From contig OZ246983.1 of the NCBI GenBank assembly GCA_965232595.1, positions 2,914,001-2,978,000 of the forward strand: a stretch of DNA of 64,000 nt, written 5' to 3'. The stretch is from SZUA-309 sp965232595 (GTDB taxonomy: Bacteria > Pseudomonadota > Gammaproteobacteria > Pseudomonadales > Azotimanducaceae). The position numbers were made by a program, and so were the translations under genes. The first letter of the stretch is position 1. Each line of letters starts with the position of its first letter. Shown here piece after piece: positions 50,978-59,277 of the stretch. Below the pieces are notes generated by a model. That model worked only from the letters and a program-made list of their open reading frames with translations. It searched no databases and had not been told where the DNA came from.

Positions 50978-51543
50978 CGCTGCGCCTCCACAACCTGCCC
51001 GCCCCGGTCCGACAGCTCGTAGCCGACTTCGAGGGAACGGGTGAGGCCCAGCGCTTTCAGCTTCCGTACCTGGCGTTTGAAAGTTGGCGTGTCCCAGGCA
51101 AAATCCGGTGCCAGATCGCCGGCTCGACGGCCGGGCTGGCTGGCTATGGTGCGGAGCACCTGCGCAGTCCAGGGTTTGCCTGATCTGGCATCCATCTTCT
51201 CGAGTTTGGCCATCAGCTCGGCGAGCTCTTCGGCTGCCAGCCGGTCGCGCTCGGGCTGGCCGGTGAGGCCAGTGCCCAGGTAGGTGAACTCCACCAGAGT
51301 GACCCTGGCTCTGGTCCCGAGGAAGCGACGCAGCGCTGCCGCATCGCCGAACCCGGCATGACCGGCGTCCTGGTCGCTGATCTTCGCGGGAGATACCTGG
51401 CTGATGGCCGTCACCTCGATCACGCCATCAGGATGCAGGTTGTAGCGCCCACCCACCCTGGCCTGCGGCTGTTTCCAGACCCGATAGCTTCTCGTCACCT
51501 CGCCGGCGCGGATACCGGCCTTGAATTCCTTGGTGAACTGCAT
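50974..51543 (-). CDS. ASCH/PUA-like N-domain protein with C-terminal winged-helix-like part
   Basis: The 189-residue protein has an N-terminal part (KAGIRAGEVTRSYRVWKQPQARVGGRY, later GVIEVTAISQVSP) that resembles ASCH/PUA-like folds used for RNA binding. Its C-terminal 80 residues (ELAELMAKLEK, then RTIASQPGRRAGDLA and TFKRQVRKLKALGLTRSLEVGYELSDRG) look like a winged helix. It may bind RNA or DNA. It is coupled by a four-base overlap to the HAD gene. A candidate small RNA is encoded on the other strand just upstream of its start, which makes a regulatory role worth checking. Confidence 0.6.
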   Translation of the reverse strand: MQFTKEFKAGIRAGEVTRSYRVWKQPQARVGGRYNLHPDGVIEVTAISQVSPAKISDQDAGHAGFGDAAALRRFLGTRARVTLVEFTYLGTGLTGQPERDRLAAEELAELMAKLEKMDARSGKPWTAQVLRTIASQPGRRAGDLAPDFAWDTPTFKRQVRKLKALGLTRSLEVGYELSDRGGQVVEAQR

Positions 51544-51592
51544 GGTTCGAGCGCATTCAGGTTCGGTTCAGTCAGTGCCGCCTAGTATGGCA

Positions 51593-51690
51593 CCAAGTTC
51601 GCGACGGCGTCCCTGCCTTTAAGGCACTCCTCCCGTCCCCCCTGCCGAGCGAACTGGACCCCGGGCGCCCCCGCCCGGGGTTTCTTTTTT
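51593..51690 (+). ncRNA. Candidate small structured RNA ending in a Rho-independent terminator
   Basis: Between the divergent ASCH-like and yegD starts, a set of nested pairings is visible: CC(A)AGTTCGC at 51593-51602 with GCGAACTGG at 51649-51657 (nine pairs, one bulged A), GACGG (51603-51607) with CCGTC (51633-51637), and GCC/GGC in the top loop (51615-51625). A terminator follows at once. TAGTAT at 51583-51588 would put transcription start near 51595, at the base of the first stem. No plus-strand gene lies upstream that could use this terminator. I do not recognise a known RNA family. Confidence 0.5.
51659..51690 (+). terminator. Rho-independent terminator, plus strand
   Basis: CCCCGGGC (51659-51666) and GCCCGGGG (51673-51680) form an eight-base GC stem around a six-base loop, followed by TTTCTTTTTT. 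This is the strongest terminator in the window. There is no protein gene on the plus strand between 50350 and here. Confidence 0.9.
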
Positions 51691-51702
51691 CTGCCGCTGA
51701 TC

Positions 51703-51730
51703 TTGCACATTCGGTTCTGGGCGCTAAACT
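51703..51730 (+). promoter_or_regulatory. Candidate promoter of yegD
   Basis: TTGCAC at 51703-51708 and TAAACT at 51725-51730 are spaced by 16 bases and lie just downstream of the terminator. This would start yegD transcription around 51737, with a leader of about 25 bases before the ATG at 51761. Confidence 0.35.
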
Positions 51731-51760
51731 GCGCGGCCCCCGGGAGCAGGCCACCCTCCG

Positions 51761-53083
51761 ATGTCCGATATCGTTGCTGGATTCGACTACGGCACCTCTC
51801 ACTGCGCCATCGCCCTGATTGATGCCGCGAGCACGAAAGTCGCAGCGCCGCCGATCGACATGGTCCCGCTGGAAGGCGAGCGGCCGCTGATTGCTTCCAC
51901 CCTCTACGCACCCAAGGCCGACTTCGAGCTCGATCTCGGCGACGACGCGGTGCTCGACATGACCACGCAGTCCTTCCGGGACCTCAGCTTCGGGCAGGCG
52001 GCGCTTGATGCCTACCTGCGCGACCCCACGGAAGGTTTCTTCGTGAAGAGCCCGAAGAGCTTCCTCGGCGCGCCCGGCCTGCCAGAGCTGGTGAAGGAGC
52101 GGTTCATCTCCATCGTTGCCGCAATGATGGGCAACGTAAAAGCGAAGGCGGATGAGGCGGCTGGCGTATCCGTCGAGAAGGTGGTCATCGGCCGCCCGGT
52201 GAACTTCCAGGGTGCCGAAGACCAGGCGGAGAACCAGCAGGCGCTCGGCATGCTCGTTGCCGCGGCGCGGGAGGCCGGATTCGAGGAGACAGCATTCCTG
52301 TTCGAGCCCATGGCGGCTGCTTTCGACTACGAGCGCTCGCTCAACGAAGAGCAGCGGGTGCTGGTGGTCGACATCGGCGGCGGCACCACGGACTGCTCCT
52401 TCGTGCTGGTCGGCCCCGAGCGGATGTCGGCGCGGAACAGGGAGGCGGACGTGCTGGGGCACAGCGGCGAGCGGCTCGGCGGCAACGACTACGATCAGAT
52501 GCTGGCGCTGAAGGCGCTCATGCCAGCCTTCGGCATGGGTGACAAGCTGCGCTCGGGGCTGCCCATTGCCAACAACTACTTTGTCGATGCGGTCAGCACC
52601 AACGATGTGAACGCGCAGCAACGCTTCTACAGCCGCGCAACCGGCGAGCGGTTCGAGGAGATCTGGCGGGACGCTGTCTATCCCGAGAAGTTCTTGCGCC
52701 TGCTGCGGCTCCGGGAAGGGCGGGGCACCTATCAGCTGCTGAGAACCGCGGAGCTCGCGAAGATCGCCCTCTCGGAAGCGGCGGACGTGACGACCGACCT
52801 CGATTTTGTCGGCCCGGAGCTGACGCTGCCCTGCAGCCGGTCTGACTTTGCGGAATCCATCGAGCGACTGCTTGCACACTTGAGCGGTCTGATCACTGAA
52901 TCCCGGGCCCAGGGTGGCAGCGAGCCGGACGCCATCTACCTGACCGGCGGCATGGCGCGCTCAACGGTCGTGCGTGAGCATCTGGCGGAGATCTGCGGCG
53001 ATGTGCCACTGATCGACTCGGAACACTTCACCAGCGTCACCCAGGGGCTTGCCCTTTGGTCCGCACGGGTATTCAGCGCCTGA
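51761..53083 (+). CDS. yegD: Hsp70-family chaperone-like protein YegD
   Basis: The 440-residue actin-fold protein begins with VAGFDYGTSHCAIAL (phosphate 1 loop) and contains FFVKSPKSFLGAPGL, VVIGRPVNFQGAED and VLVVDIGGGTTDCSF (phosphate 2 loop), then YLTGGMARS (adenosine motif). The order and the KSPKSFLGA segment are those of E. coli YegD. It lacks the C-terminal substrate-binding domain of DnaK, so it is an ATPase-domain-only relative of unknown client. Length agrees with YegD. It lies downstream of the candidate RNA and has its own likely promoter. Confidence 0.93.
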   Translation: MSDIVAGFDYGTSHCAIALIDAASTKVAAPPIDMVPLEGERPLIASTLYAPKADFELDLGDDAVLDMTTQSFRDLSFGQAALDAYLRDPTEGFFVKSPKSFLGAPGLPELVKERFISIVAAMMGNVKAKADEAAGVSVEKVVIGRPVNFQGAEDQAENQQALGMLVAAAREAGFEETAFLFEPMAAAFDYERSLNEEQRVLVVDIGGGTTDCSFVLVGPERMSARNREADVLGHSGERLGGNDYDQMLALKALMPAFGMGDKLRSGLPIANNYFVDAVSTNDVNAQQRFYSRATGERFEEIWRDAVYPEKFLRLLRLREGRGTYQLLRTAELAKIALSEAADVTTDLDFVGPELTLPCSRSDFAESIERLLAHLSGLITESRAQGGSEPDAIYLTGGMARSTVVREHLAEICGDVPLIDSEHFTSVTQGLALWSARVFSA

Positions 53084-53140
53084 TTGCCGAGTTGCCGCCA
53101 TCGCGGTATTACTTGAGGTTCTACGGGAGGAGAACCGAGC

Positions 53141-54160
53141 ATGCCGGTACTGGAAAACAACGACATCGATTCATGGCTCGCCCAGGAAACGGCAGAGCCC
53201 GTCCTCGAGCCTGATCTGCCGATCATCGACCCGCATCATCACCTCTGGGACATTCGCAACGCCCCGGGAGAGCCGCACCGATCGTTCCGGCAGAAGGTTT
53301 ATCTCTGCGAGGAGATCGCTAACGACATCAACAGCTGCGGCCACAACGTGGTGCAGACGGTTTTCGCCCAGTGCGGCGCGTTTTATCGAGGGGATGGTCC
53401 GGAAGAGATGCGCCCGGTGGGAGAGACGGAGTTCGTGCACGGCATTGCCGCGATGAGCCGCTCCGGGATCTATGGTCCGGCACGCCTGTGCACGGGCATT
53501 TTCAGCGCAGCCGACCTGCGCCTCGGCAGCCACGTGAAGCCGGTGCTGGAAGCCCACCTGCAGGCGTCGGAGTACTTTCGCGGCATCCGAACCGCCTTTC
53601 CCAGCGATCTGAACCAGACGTTCCTCGAGGGCTTCGCCGTCCTCGAGGAGTTGGGGCTCAGCTACGACAACTGGTCACCGGATTACCGGCGGCTGCCGAA
53701 GCTGGCGGAGCTCGCGCAGCGCTTCCCGGGCGTAACGGTCATCGTCAATCATCTCGGCGGGCAGATCGATCCTGCCGCCAGTGACCAGGATGTGGCCGAC
53801 TGGAAAGCCGGCATCGACGCGGTGGCTGGTTGCCCGAACACGGTGCTGAAGCTCGGTGGCGCGCAGATGCGCGTCGGCGAGTGGGAGCCGCCGTATCACA
53901 TGCACGTGATCGACGCGCCCATGTCGTCAGATGACTTTCTGGCCACCCTGCTGCCCTGGTATCAGTACGCCCTCGAGGCGTTCGGGCCGGAGCGGTGCAT
54001 GTTCGAGAGCAACTTCCCGGTCGACCGGGAGTGCATCTCCTACCGCACGCTGTGGAACCTGTTCAAGAAGATGGCGGGCGAGCTTGGCTTGAGCGAGGCG
54101 GAGAAGACGGCCGTGTTCAGCGGCACGGCGGCCCGGGCCTATCGGCTCAGCGCGCCCTGA
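53141..54160 (+). CDS. Amidohydrolase-family protein (Amidohydro_2, TIM-like metal hydrolase)
   Basis: The 339-residue protein starts after GGGAGGAGA. It opens LPIIDPHHHLWDIR, with the metal His at residues 32-34, and contains VIVNHLGGQIDP and a late MFESNFPVD with the metal Asp. These mark the Amidohydro_2 family, which includes lactonases and decarboxylases such as ACMSD-like enzymes. Hydrolysis or decarboxylation of a cyclic or aromatic acid is likely, fitting the catabolic character of the region. The Trp after HHH and the FPVD ending resemble sugar-lactone and 2-pyrone-dicarboxylate lactonases. Confidence 0.87.
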   Translation: MPVLENNDIDSWLAQETAEPVLEPDLPIIDPHHHLWDIRNAPGEPHRSFRQKVYLCEEIANDINSCGHNVVQTVFAQCGAFYRGDGPEEMRPVGETEFVHGIAAMSRSGIYGPARLCTGIFSAADLRLGSHVKPVLEAHLQASEYFRGIRTAFPSDLNQTFLEGFAVLEELGLSYDNWSPDYRRLPKLAELAQRFPGVTVIVNHLGGQIDPAASDQDVADWKAGIDAVAGCPNTVLKLGGAQMRVGEWEPPYHMHVIDAPMSSDDFLATLLPWYQYALEAFGPERCMFESNFPVDRECISYRTLWNLFKKMAGELGLSEAEKTAVFSGTAARAYRLSAP

Positions 54161-54189
54161 TTGAGCGGGCAGCTGTTGTTCCATTGCTG

Positions 54190-54981
54190 GTGAGTAAGCG
54201 AGTGAGCCGCCTTGTCTTCCCAATGGATGCGCACAGAGAAGCGGCGCAGGCTGTTGCTGCTTATGCGTCTCGGGTTAGCGGGGTGGATACGATTCTGGTT
54301 GTAAACTCCTGCGCCCGGGGCAAGGCGGTACCCGAAAGCGATCTCGACATGGCCCTGCTGGTGCTCGAGGACTTCGACGAAGCAGAGTTGGAAGGCGACT
54401 GGCTCGAGCACCTTGCAGCAAATGAGCTGCTTCAGAGCTTTCGAGCTAGAGGACCGCACAGTCAGATCCATCTGGACTTCTTCGATGGTCGTTTCAGTCC
54501 GGCCTGGTGGGATGATGGTGGCGGGCCGGATGACTTCGAAATCGAGATAGGCAATCGCGTGGCCCACGCGGAGCCGCTGATCGAATCGGGACCGGGTTTC
54601 AACGCCCTCAGAAAGCAATGGCTGCCTTATTACGACGAGCCCCTGCGCCTCGCCAGGATCCAGATGGTGGCCGATGCCTGCCAGTACGATCTGGAGTGCG
54701 TACCTTTTTACGCTGGCCGGGGCCTGTACCTGCAGGCTTTCGACCGGCTCTACAAAGCATTCCGGCAGTTTCTGCAGGCGTTGTTCATTGCAAACCGGAC
54801 GTATCCGGTCGCCTACAACAAGTGGCTCGAAGAACAGCTGGCCTGGATCAACCAGTCAGCAATCTACCTTCCCCTGCTCGAGATCCTCAGCGTCTCAGGC
54901 CTGACCGGGCCACGACTTATGGATAGCGCGGCAAGACTCACAGCACTGACGGAAGACCTCAGTTCCCGCCGCGGTAGCTAA
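54190..54981 (+). CDS. Nucleotidyltransferase-like protein (DUF4037-like)
   Basis: The protein has 263 residues if translation starts at GTG 54190, or 252 from ATG 54223; no ribosome site decides. The nucleotidyltransferase motif is present as NSCARGKAVPESDLDMALLVL. The usual leading Gly of the GS motif is Asn, but the S-x-x-x-G loop and the Asp-x-Asp pair are kept. A helical C-terminal domain with YDLECVPFYAGRGLYLQAFDRLYKAFRQFL follows, as in DUF4037/kanamycin-type nucleotidyltransferases. The acceptor is unknown. The frame is also open to 53995, but that part lies inside the amidohydrolase gene. Confidence 0.75.
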   Translation: MSKRVSRLVFPMDAHREAAQAVAAYASRVSGVDTILVVNSCARGKAVPESDLDMALLVLEDFDEAELEGDWLEHLAANELLQSFRARGPHSQIHLDFFDGRFSPAWWDDGGGPDDFEIEIGNRVAHAEPLIESGPGFNALRKQWLPYYDEPLRLARIQMVADACQYDLECVPFYAGRGLYLQAFDRLYKAFRQFLQALFIANRTYPVAYNKWLEEQLAWINQSAIYLPLLEILSVSGLTGPRLMDSAARLTALTEDLSSRRGS

Positions 54982-56906
54982 GGCGTGTACCAGATCGGTG
55001 AGGTGTAAGCCCGTTCCTGCTGGCTGCGTGGCGCTTCGTCCGGCAGCTCCAGGCCGAAACGGAATGCGTCGTAGACGTACCAGGGTGGTGTGGGGATCTC
55101 GAGTACCCGGGCGTAGTAAAAGGCGCGCTCGGCCGGGTCGAAGTCCGGGTCTTCCCAGATGGTGGCCAGCTCGGACGCGCCGATGGTGTTGAGCCAGTTG
55201 GCGTTTTCCGCATCCACCGTGTCGCCGACAGGCGGCAGCTTGCCGTCCGCACCGGGCTCGCGATCGCCGGACCAGACCACGTCGTAAACCTTCTCGTGGG
55301 TCTTGCCGTCGTCATCCAGCCAGCCTTTGACGATCTGCACCCGGTCGAGATTAGCGCCGATCGGGTCGCGCACGGCTACCACCATGAACTTAGGCGTTGC
55401 GCCCTCTGGTGGCGGGGTCATGTCGCCGCCCATCGGCACGCCCTTGTCGTAGCCAAGCCTTGCCGGCTGGCGGTTGTTGAGGTCGGCATCTTCGAACGTC
55501 CAGCCGCCGAAGAAGCGAACCAGCATGCGGGGTCCGGTGGTGGCGTAGATTTCCTTCCGGTCCATGGCGTCGAAGATCGCGGCGCGCGTGTTTTCCGTTG
55601 CCCACACCGCGGTGTAACCACTGGAGACCTGCTGCCAGCTGTAGAGCGTGCCGTTCTCGTTGCTCATGAAGGGGTGGGTGAGGCGGCCGGGTGAAGGCTC
55701 GTAGCCGGCGTGCTTGCCGAAGTAGTTCTCCTCCTCGGCGGTGGCGAGGCTGGTGTGGCTGTCCGTCGCGCCTGCGAGGCCGAACTTGTAGGGGTTGGTG
55801 CCGAGCTTCTCCTCCAGCTGCAGGCCGTTTTTAAGGGCTTCGCGCAGGTATTCGTACTGCAGCATGCTCTGCTCTTTGCCCTGGGAGAGGTCCAGGTTGC
55901 CCACGTCCCAGGTGCCGTAGTCGGCGAACTCGTCATCCGGCGACAGGAACGGATGGGTCTCGCCGTCCCCTTTGATCTGGGTGATCTCGTAGTTGCGCTC
56001 CCACTTGGCGCGCTGCTCGACGTATTCCCGGTTGATGCGTTTGCCCGAGTACTGCTTGTCGACCGGGAACATGATGCCGTTCGACAGGTTGCCGTTGTGG
56101 GCAAGGGTCAGCACGGCGCCGTTGGTTTTCGCCTCGTAGTCTTCCAGATAGGCGTACAGATCCAGTGGGTCCGGGCTGCCGACGGGCGGCGTGGTGGTGA
56201 AAGGGACAACCTGGCGGGTGCGGTCAGCGCCGTCTCTGAAGATCACGTTGCGGTGCATGTTTCCGCCCCTCACCAGCGAGGTCCACTCGAAGCCGATGAA
56301 GGCGGTGAAGTTGCCCGGGTCGTTGTGCCGCTCGGCCGCGTCGATGATCTCGTCCCAGATGGTTGCGTAGCGTCTGGCGCCGGGCGAGTAGTTCGCCATC
56401 AACTCAGGGTTTACTTCGCCCTGGCTGAACGTGGTGATCAGATCCAGCGCCGCGTTCACGGCGTCCTGGCCGCCTGCAGCCACTCCGTCTGCCCAGCGCT
56501 TGCCCTGCTCGAATTTAGTGATTGTCGGCGAGCCGGCGTTGACGTCCTGAGAGAAGCCCAACCCGTCGGAGTGGTCGGTGATCACCAGCCAGTCCAGGGG
56601 ACGGCCCAGACGCGCTCTCTGGCCCGAAGAAGCCATCACCTCGTTGCCTTTGGCGAATTGATAGGCCTCATCCAGGCCGAGACGATTGCCGAACATGCCG
56701 GCGTCCAGCGACATGCTGGTATGCAGGTGCGAGTCACCCCAGAGCGGACGTTCTGGATAGCCGCGATCGGCGTACGGCGAGTAGGCTTTGCCGGGATAGA
56801 GCTCCGACAGCTGCTGCTCACTGGTCTGGAATTCCTGAGCCTGACCGGTTGCCGCCATGCCCGCACCGATGGCGAGGGCCGTGGTGATCAGTCGCTTCAT
56901 CCTCAT
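54978..56906 (-). CDS. Secreted DUF3604 protein
   Basis: The protein has 642 residues with a signal peptide ending GQAQ. Metal-type motifs typical of the PHP-like DUF3604 family are visible: LWGDSHLHTSMSLDAGMFG near residue 54, WLVITDHSDGLGF near 104, and ATDSHTSLA near 382. These His/Asp clusters suggest a periplasmic phosphoesterase-like metal enzyme. The family is uncharacterised; many marine bacteria carry several copies. The gene overlaps the end of the nucleotidyltransferase gene by four bases on the opposite strand. Confidence 0.88.
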   Translation of the reverse strand: MRMKRLITTALAIGAGMAATGQAQEFQTSEQQLSELYPGKAYSPYADRGYPERPLWGDSHLHTSMSLDAGMFGNRLGLDEAYQFAKGNEVMASSGQRARLGRPLDWLVITDHSDGLGFSQDVNAGSPTITKFEQGKRWADGVAAGGQDAVNAALDLITTFSQGEVNPELMANYSPGARRYATIWDEIIDAAERHNDPGNFTAFIGFEWTSLVRGGNMHRNVIFRDGADRTRQVVPFTTTPPVGSPDPLDLYAYLEDYEAKTNGAVLTLAHNGNLSNGIMFPVDKQYSGKRINREYVEQRAKWERNYEITQIKGDGETHPFLSPDDEFADYGTWDVGNLDLSQGKEQSMLQYEYLREALKNGLQLEEKLGTNPYKFGLAGATDSHTSLATAEEENYFGKHAGYEPSPGRLTHPFMSNENGTLYSWQQVSSGYTAVWATENTRAAIFDAMDRKEIYATTGPRMLVRFFGGWTFEDADLNNRQPARLGYDKGVPMGGDMTPPPEGATPKFMVVAVRDPIGANLDRVQIVKGWLDDDGKTHEKVYDVVWSGDREPGADGKLPPVGDTVDAENANWLNTIGASELATIWEDPDFDPAERAFYYARVLEIPTPPWYVYDAFRFGLELPDEAPRSQQERAYTSPIWYTP

Positions 56907-56951
56907 GGATCGCTGTCCTTGTCCTTGGAGTGTCCGGACATCATGCCGGAT

Positions 56952-57692
56952 TCAGCGGTAGTTCTGGAAGAACCTTTCGTTGGCCAATCGTCGGTCCTTC
57001 TCGTAGCGCCGGATGATGGACAGCACGTGCACCAGCGCCCGGAACTCGCCGATCTGCCGGAACTTGCGTGAGTCCGTCACCACTTCAGCCTCGAGCAGTC
57101 GAGAAGGTGCCAGAGCCAGCGCCGCATCGGAAAACATGAGGTCTTCCAGCCCTTCCTCAGCGAAGGCGCCTGCCTCGAAAAAGAACGCCCGTCGCACGAA
57201 CATCGACTGATCACCGTAGATCACGCCCGTCTGCCGACAGCGGTAGTTGTGCAGCCAGGAAATCAGGTTCAGCTTCCAGTTGGCTTCGGAGAATCGATGC
57301 TGAAACCCGCCCCAGCGAACGGTATCGTCCAGCGAGGCAATCAGGGCGCCGGCTTCTGCGGGTAGCCGGGTGTCGGCATGATGAAAGAGCAGCCAGTCAC
57401 CGGTCGCAGCGCGAGCACCGGCGTTCATCTGCCGGCCGCGGCCGGCGTCCGAACGAAGCAGCTGAACTTCCGGCATTGCCGCCACCAGATCGTCGGTGCC
57501 GTCGGTGCTGCCGCCGTCGACCACGATGATCTCGCCGATCGCTTCCTGCGACCTGAGCGCCTCAATGTTGCCGGGGAGCGCTTCGGCTTCGTTCAACGCA
57601 GGGATCACCACGCTGAGAGATTTTTCTGCTGGATGCACCTGGTTTCCTCCCGACTGGATTCCTCTAGACCCGCGCCGTATCTGATAGTTCAT
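56952..57692 (-). CDS. TIGR04283-like glycosyltransferase (arsenosugar-type)
   Basis: From the ATG at 57692 the protein has 246 residues. It has a GT-A fold with VVIPALNEAEALPGNIEAL near residue 28, EIIVVDGGSTDGTDDL and the characteristic GRGRQMNAGARAATGDWLLFHHADTRLP, which contains the Mn-binding DTR pattern. This sequence signature matches the TIGR04283 family associated with arsenosugar biosynthesis. No arsS radical-SAM gene is present here. The adjacent, divergent DUF547 gene is often found with such genes. The true acceptor in this organism is unknown. Confidence 0.87.
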   Translation of the reverse strand: MNYQIRRGSRGIQSGGNQVHPAEKSLSVVIPALNEAEALPGNIEALRSQEAIGEIIVVDGGSTDGTDDLVAAMPEVQLLRSDAGRGRQMNAGARAATGDWLLFHHADTRLPAEAGALIASLDDTVRWGGFQHRFSEANWKLNLISWLHNYRCRQTGVIYGDQSMFVRRAFFFEAGAFAEEGLEDLMFSDAALALAPSRLLEAEVVTDSRKFRQIGEFRALVHVLSIIRRYEKDRRLANERFFQNYR

Positions 57693-57748
57693 CGAACTTT
57701 CCCGGCAGGGAAGACTCATATCAGGCGTCAGGACAAGGAGAGAGCAAG

Positions 57749-58564
57749 TTGAGCAGAGCGATCATGCTGTTGATTCTGGGCTGTGGCCTGGCGGCGGAAA
57801 CCCTTGCGGCACCGAAAGCCGATCTCTGGGACGTCTGGCTGGCGGAGGATCCTGCGAGCGCTACGGTGGTGGATCACAGTGCCTGGCAGCGCTTCCTCGA
57901 TCGGCAGCTGGTTGCGGACCCGGATGGCATTGCCCGGGTAAGCTACACGCTCGACACCGCGACGAGGTCTGAGCTCGACGATTACCTCACTGCCCTGCAA
58001 CAGATAGACCCACGCACCTTGAAGAGGGGCGAGCAGTTAGCTTACTGGGTCAACCTCTACAACGCGATGACGGTGGAGGTGGTGCTGAGAAATCCTGAGA
58101 AGGGCAGCATTCTGCGCATGGGCAAGGGGCTTTTGTCGATCGGGCCCTGGAACGACCCGGTGCTGCGGATCGCCGACTTTGATCTGACCTTGAATGACGT
58201 GGAGCACAGGATCCTGCGGCCAATCTGGAAAGACCACCGGATCCACTACGCCGTGAACTGCGCCAGCCTGGGTTGCCCCAACCTGAACCGCACTGCCTAC
58301 ACCGCAGCCAACGCCGAGGCGCTGCTCGCGGCGTCTGAAGCCGACTACATCAGCCACCCCCGTGGCGTTAACTTTAGCGAGCGCGGCCGCCTGCAGCTCT
58401 CCAGCATATTCAAGTGGTACCGCAAGGACTTTGCGCCGGATACCGGGGGGTTGCTCGAGTACCTGGCGGCTCACCACCCTGAGTTTGCGGAGCAACTGCG
58501 TAGCTACGACGGTCGCATCGAGTATCGCTACGATTGGAACCTGAACCGGGCGAGCTCCGGCTGA
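57749..58564 (+). CDS. Secreted DUF547 protein
   Basis: The 271-residue protein starts at TTG, supported by AAGGAGAG seven bases upstream, and has a signal peptide ending TLAA before PKA. The core has the family pattern QLAYWVNLYNAMTVEVVL near residues 97-114 and the Cys-containing IHYAVNCASLGCPNL around residue 170. The Cys-His arrangement recalls the papain/transglutaminase-like fold suggested for DUF547, though no activity is known. It is divergent from the arsenosugar-type glycosyltransferase and directly followed by a second secreted protein gene. Confidence 0.85.
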   Translation: MSRAIMLLILGCGLAAETLAAPKADLWDVWLAEDPASATVVDHSAWQRFLDRQLVADPDGIARVSYTLDTATRSELDDYLTALQQIDPRTLKRGEQLAYWVNLYNAMTVEVVLRNPEKGSILRMGKGLLSIGPWNDPVLRIADFDLTLNDVEHRILRPIWKDHRIHYAVNCASLGCPNLNRTAYTAANAEALLAASEADYISHPRGVNFSERGRLQLSSIFKWYRKDFAPDTGGLLEYLAAHHPEFAEQLRSYDGRIEYRYDWNLNRASSG

Positions 58565-59260
58565 GTGCGCTGGCCGATTCTCCTGCTTGGCCTGGTGCTC
58601 GGGTCGCACCTGCAGGCGGCTGCTCCGGTTGACGCGGAGTGCCTGGCGATCGAGAACGCCTTCGCTAGGGCGGACTTCGAAACCCTGGCTGGCCTCGAGC
58701 TGGCCTCGCCGCGCTGGCAGGCACATCGGGACTTCCGGCTGTCTGCCGGTTACATCGCGCTCGGGCGAAACGCGGACGCAGTGGCGCCCCTGAAGCGGGG
58801 GCTTCGGGTGGTGGCCGAAGGCCTGGCGGAGCGTGAGGACGATGTGGAGTTGCTGCTCACCGGGGTGATGCTCGATGGGCAGTTTCTGCTGGTGAACCGC
58901 TGGCGATTCCTGCACAACGGGCTGCGCGGTTTGCGCCGGCTCGATCGAGCCTCCGCGCTGCAACCTGACAATCTTCGGCTGGCGCTGATTCAGGGCACCG
59001 CAAAGATCGTCCTGCCCGGGGTGCTTGGCGGCAGTGCCCGGGAAGCGGCGGAGATTTTCAGCGCCGCTCAAGTCGATGTGCCTCGCTGTGCGGGCGGGGA
59101 GTGGAGTCAGATCGATGTGCTGACCTGGCTCGGCCGCACCTGGACGGAGCTTGGTGAGCCGGCCAGAGCGGAAACGGCCTTTGCTGCCGCGCGCGCCCGG
59201 GACCCGGGCAACTACTGGCTGAACAGAGAACTGCAGGGCCTCGGCTATCGCTTTGAGTAA
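58565..59260 (+). CDS. Secreted TPR-like protein
   Basis: The 231-residue protein starts at GTG on the base after the DUF547 stop. A signal peptide ends around residue 18 (SHLQAA before APV). The mature part is made of paired helices with a TPR-like pattern (GYIALGRNADAVAPLKRGL, then RLDRASALQPDNLRLALIQG, and ARAETAFAAARARDPGNYW at the end). It probably acts as a scaffold in the periplasm, possibly with the DUF547 protein, as the genes are translationally coupled. No catalytic motif is seen. Confidence 0.75.
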   Translation: MRWPILLLGLVLGSHLQAAAPVDAECLAIENAFARADFETLAGLELASPRWQAHRDFRLSAGYIALGRNADAVAPLKRGLRVVAEGLAEREDDVELLLTGVMLDGQFLLVNRWRFLHNGLRGLRRLDRASALQPDNLRLALIQGTAKIVLPGVLGGSAREAAEIFSAAQVDVPRCAGGEWSQIDVLTWLGRTWTELGEPARAETAFAAARARDPGNYWLNRELQGLGYRFE

Positions 59261-59277
59261 GATAGGCTCGGCACAGC

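Noticed and set aside
51659..51690. Terminator assigned to the ASCH-like gene
   Set aside because: That gene is on the minus strand and starts at 51543; the T-run shows that the terminator works for plus-strand transcription.
53995..54189. N-terminal extension of the nucleotidyltransferase frame
   Set aside because: It lies inside the amidohydrolase coding sequence in another frame; the nucleotidyltransferase fold begins after 54190.
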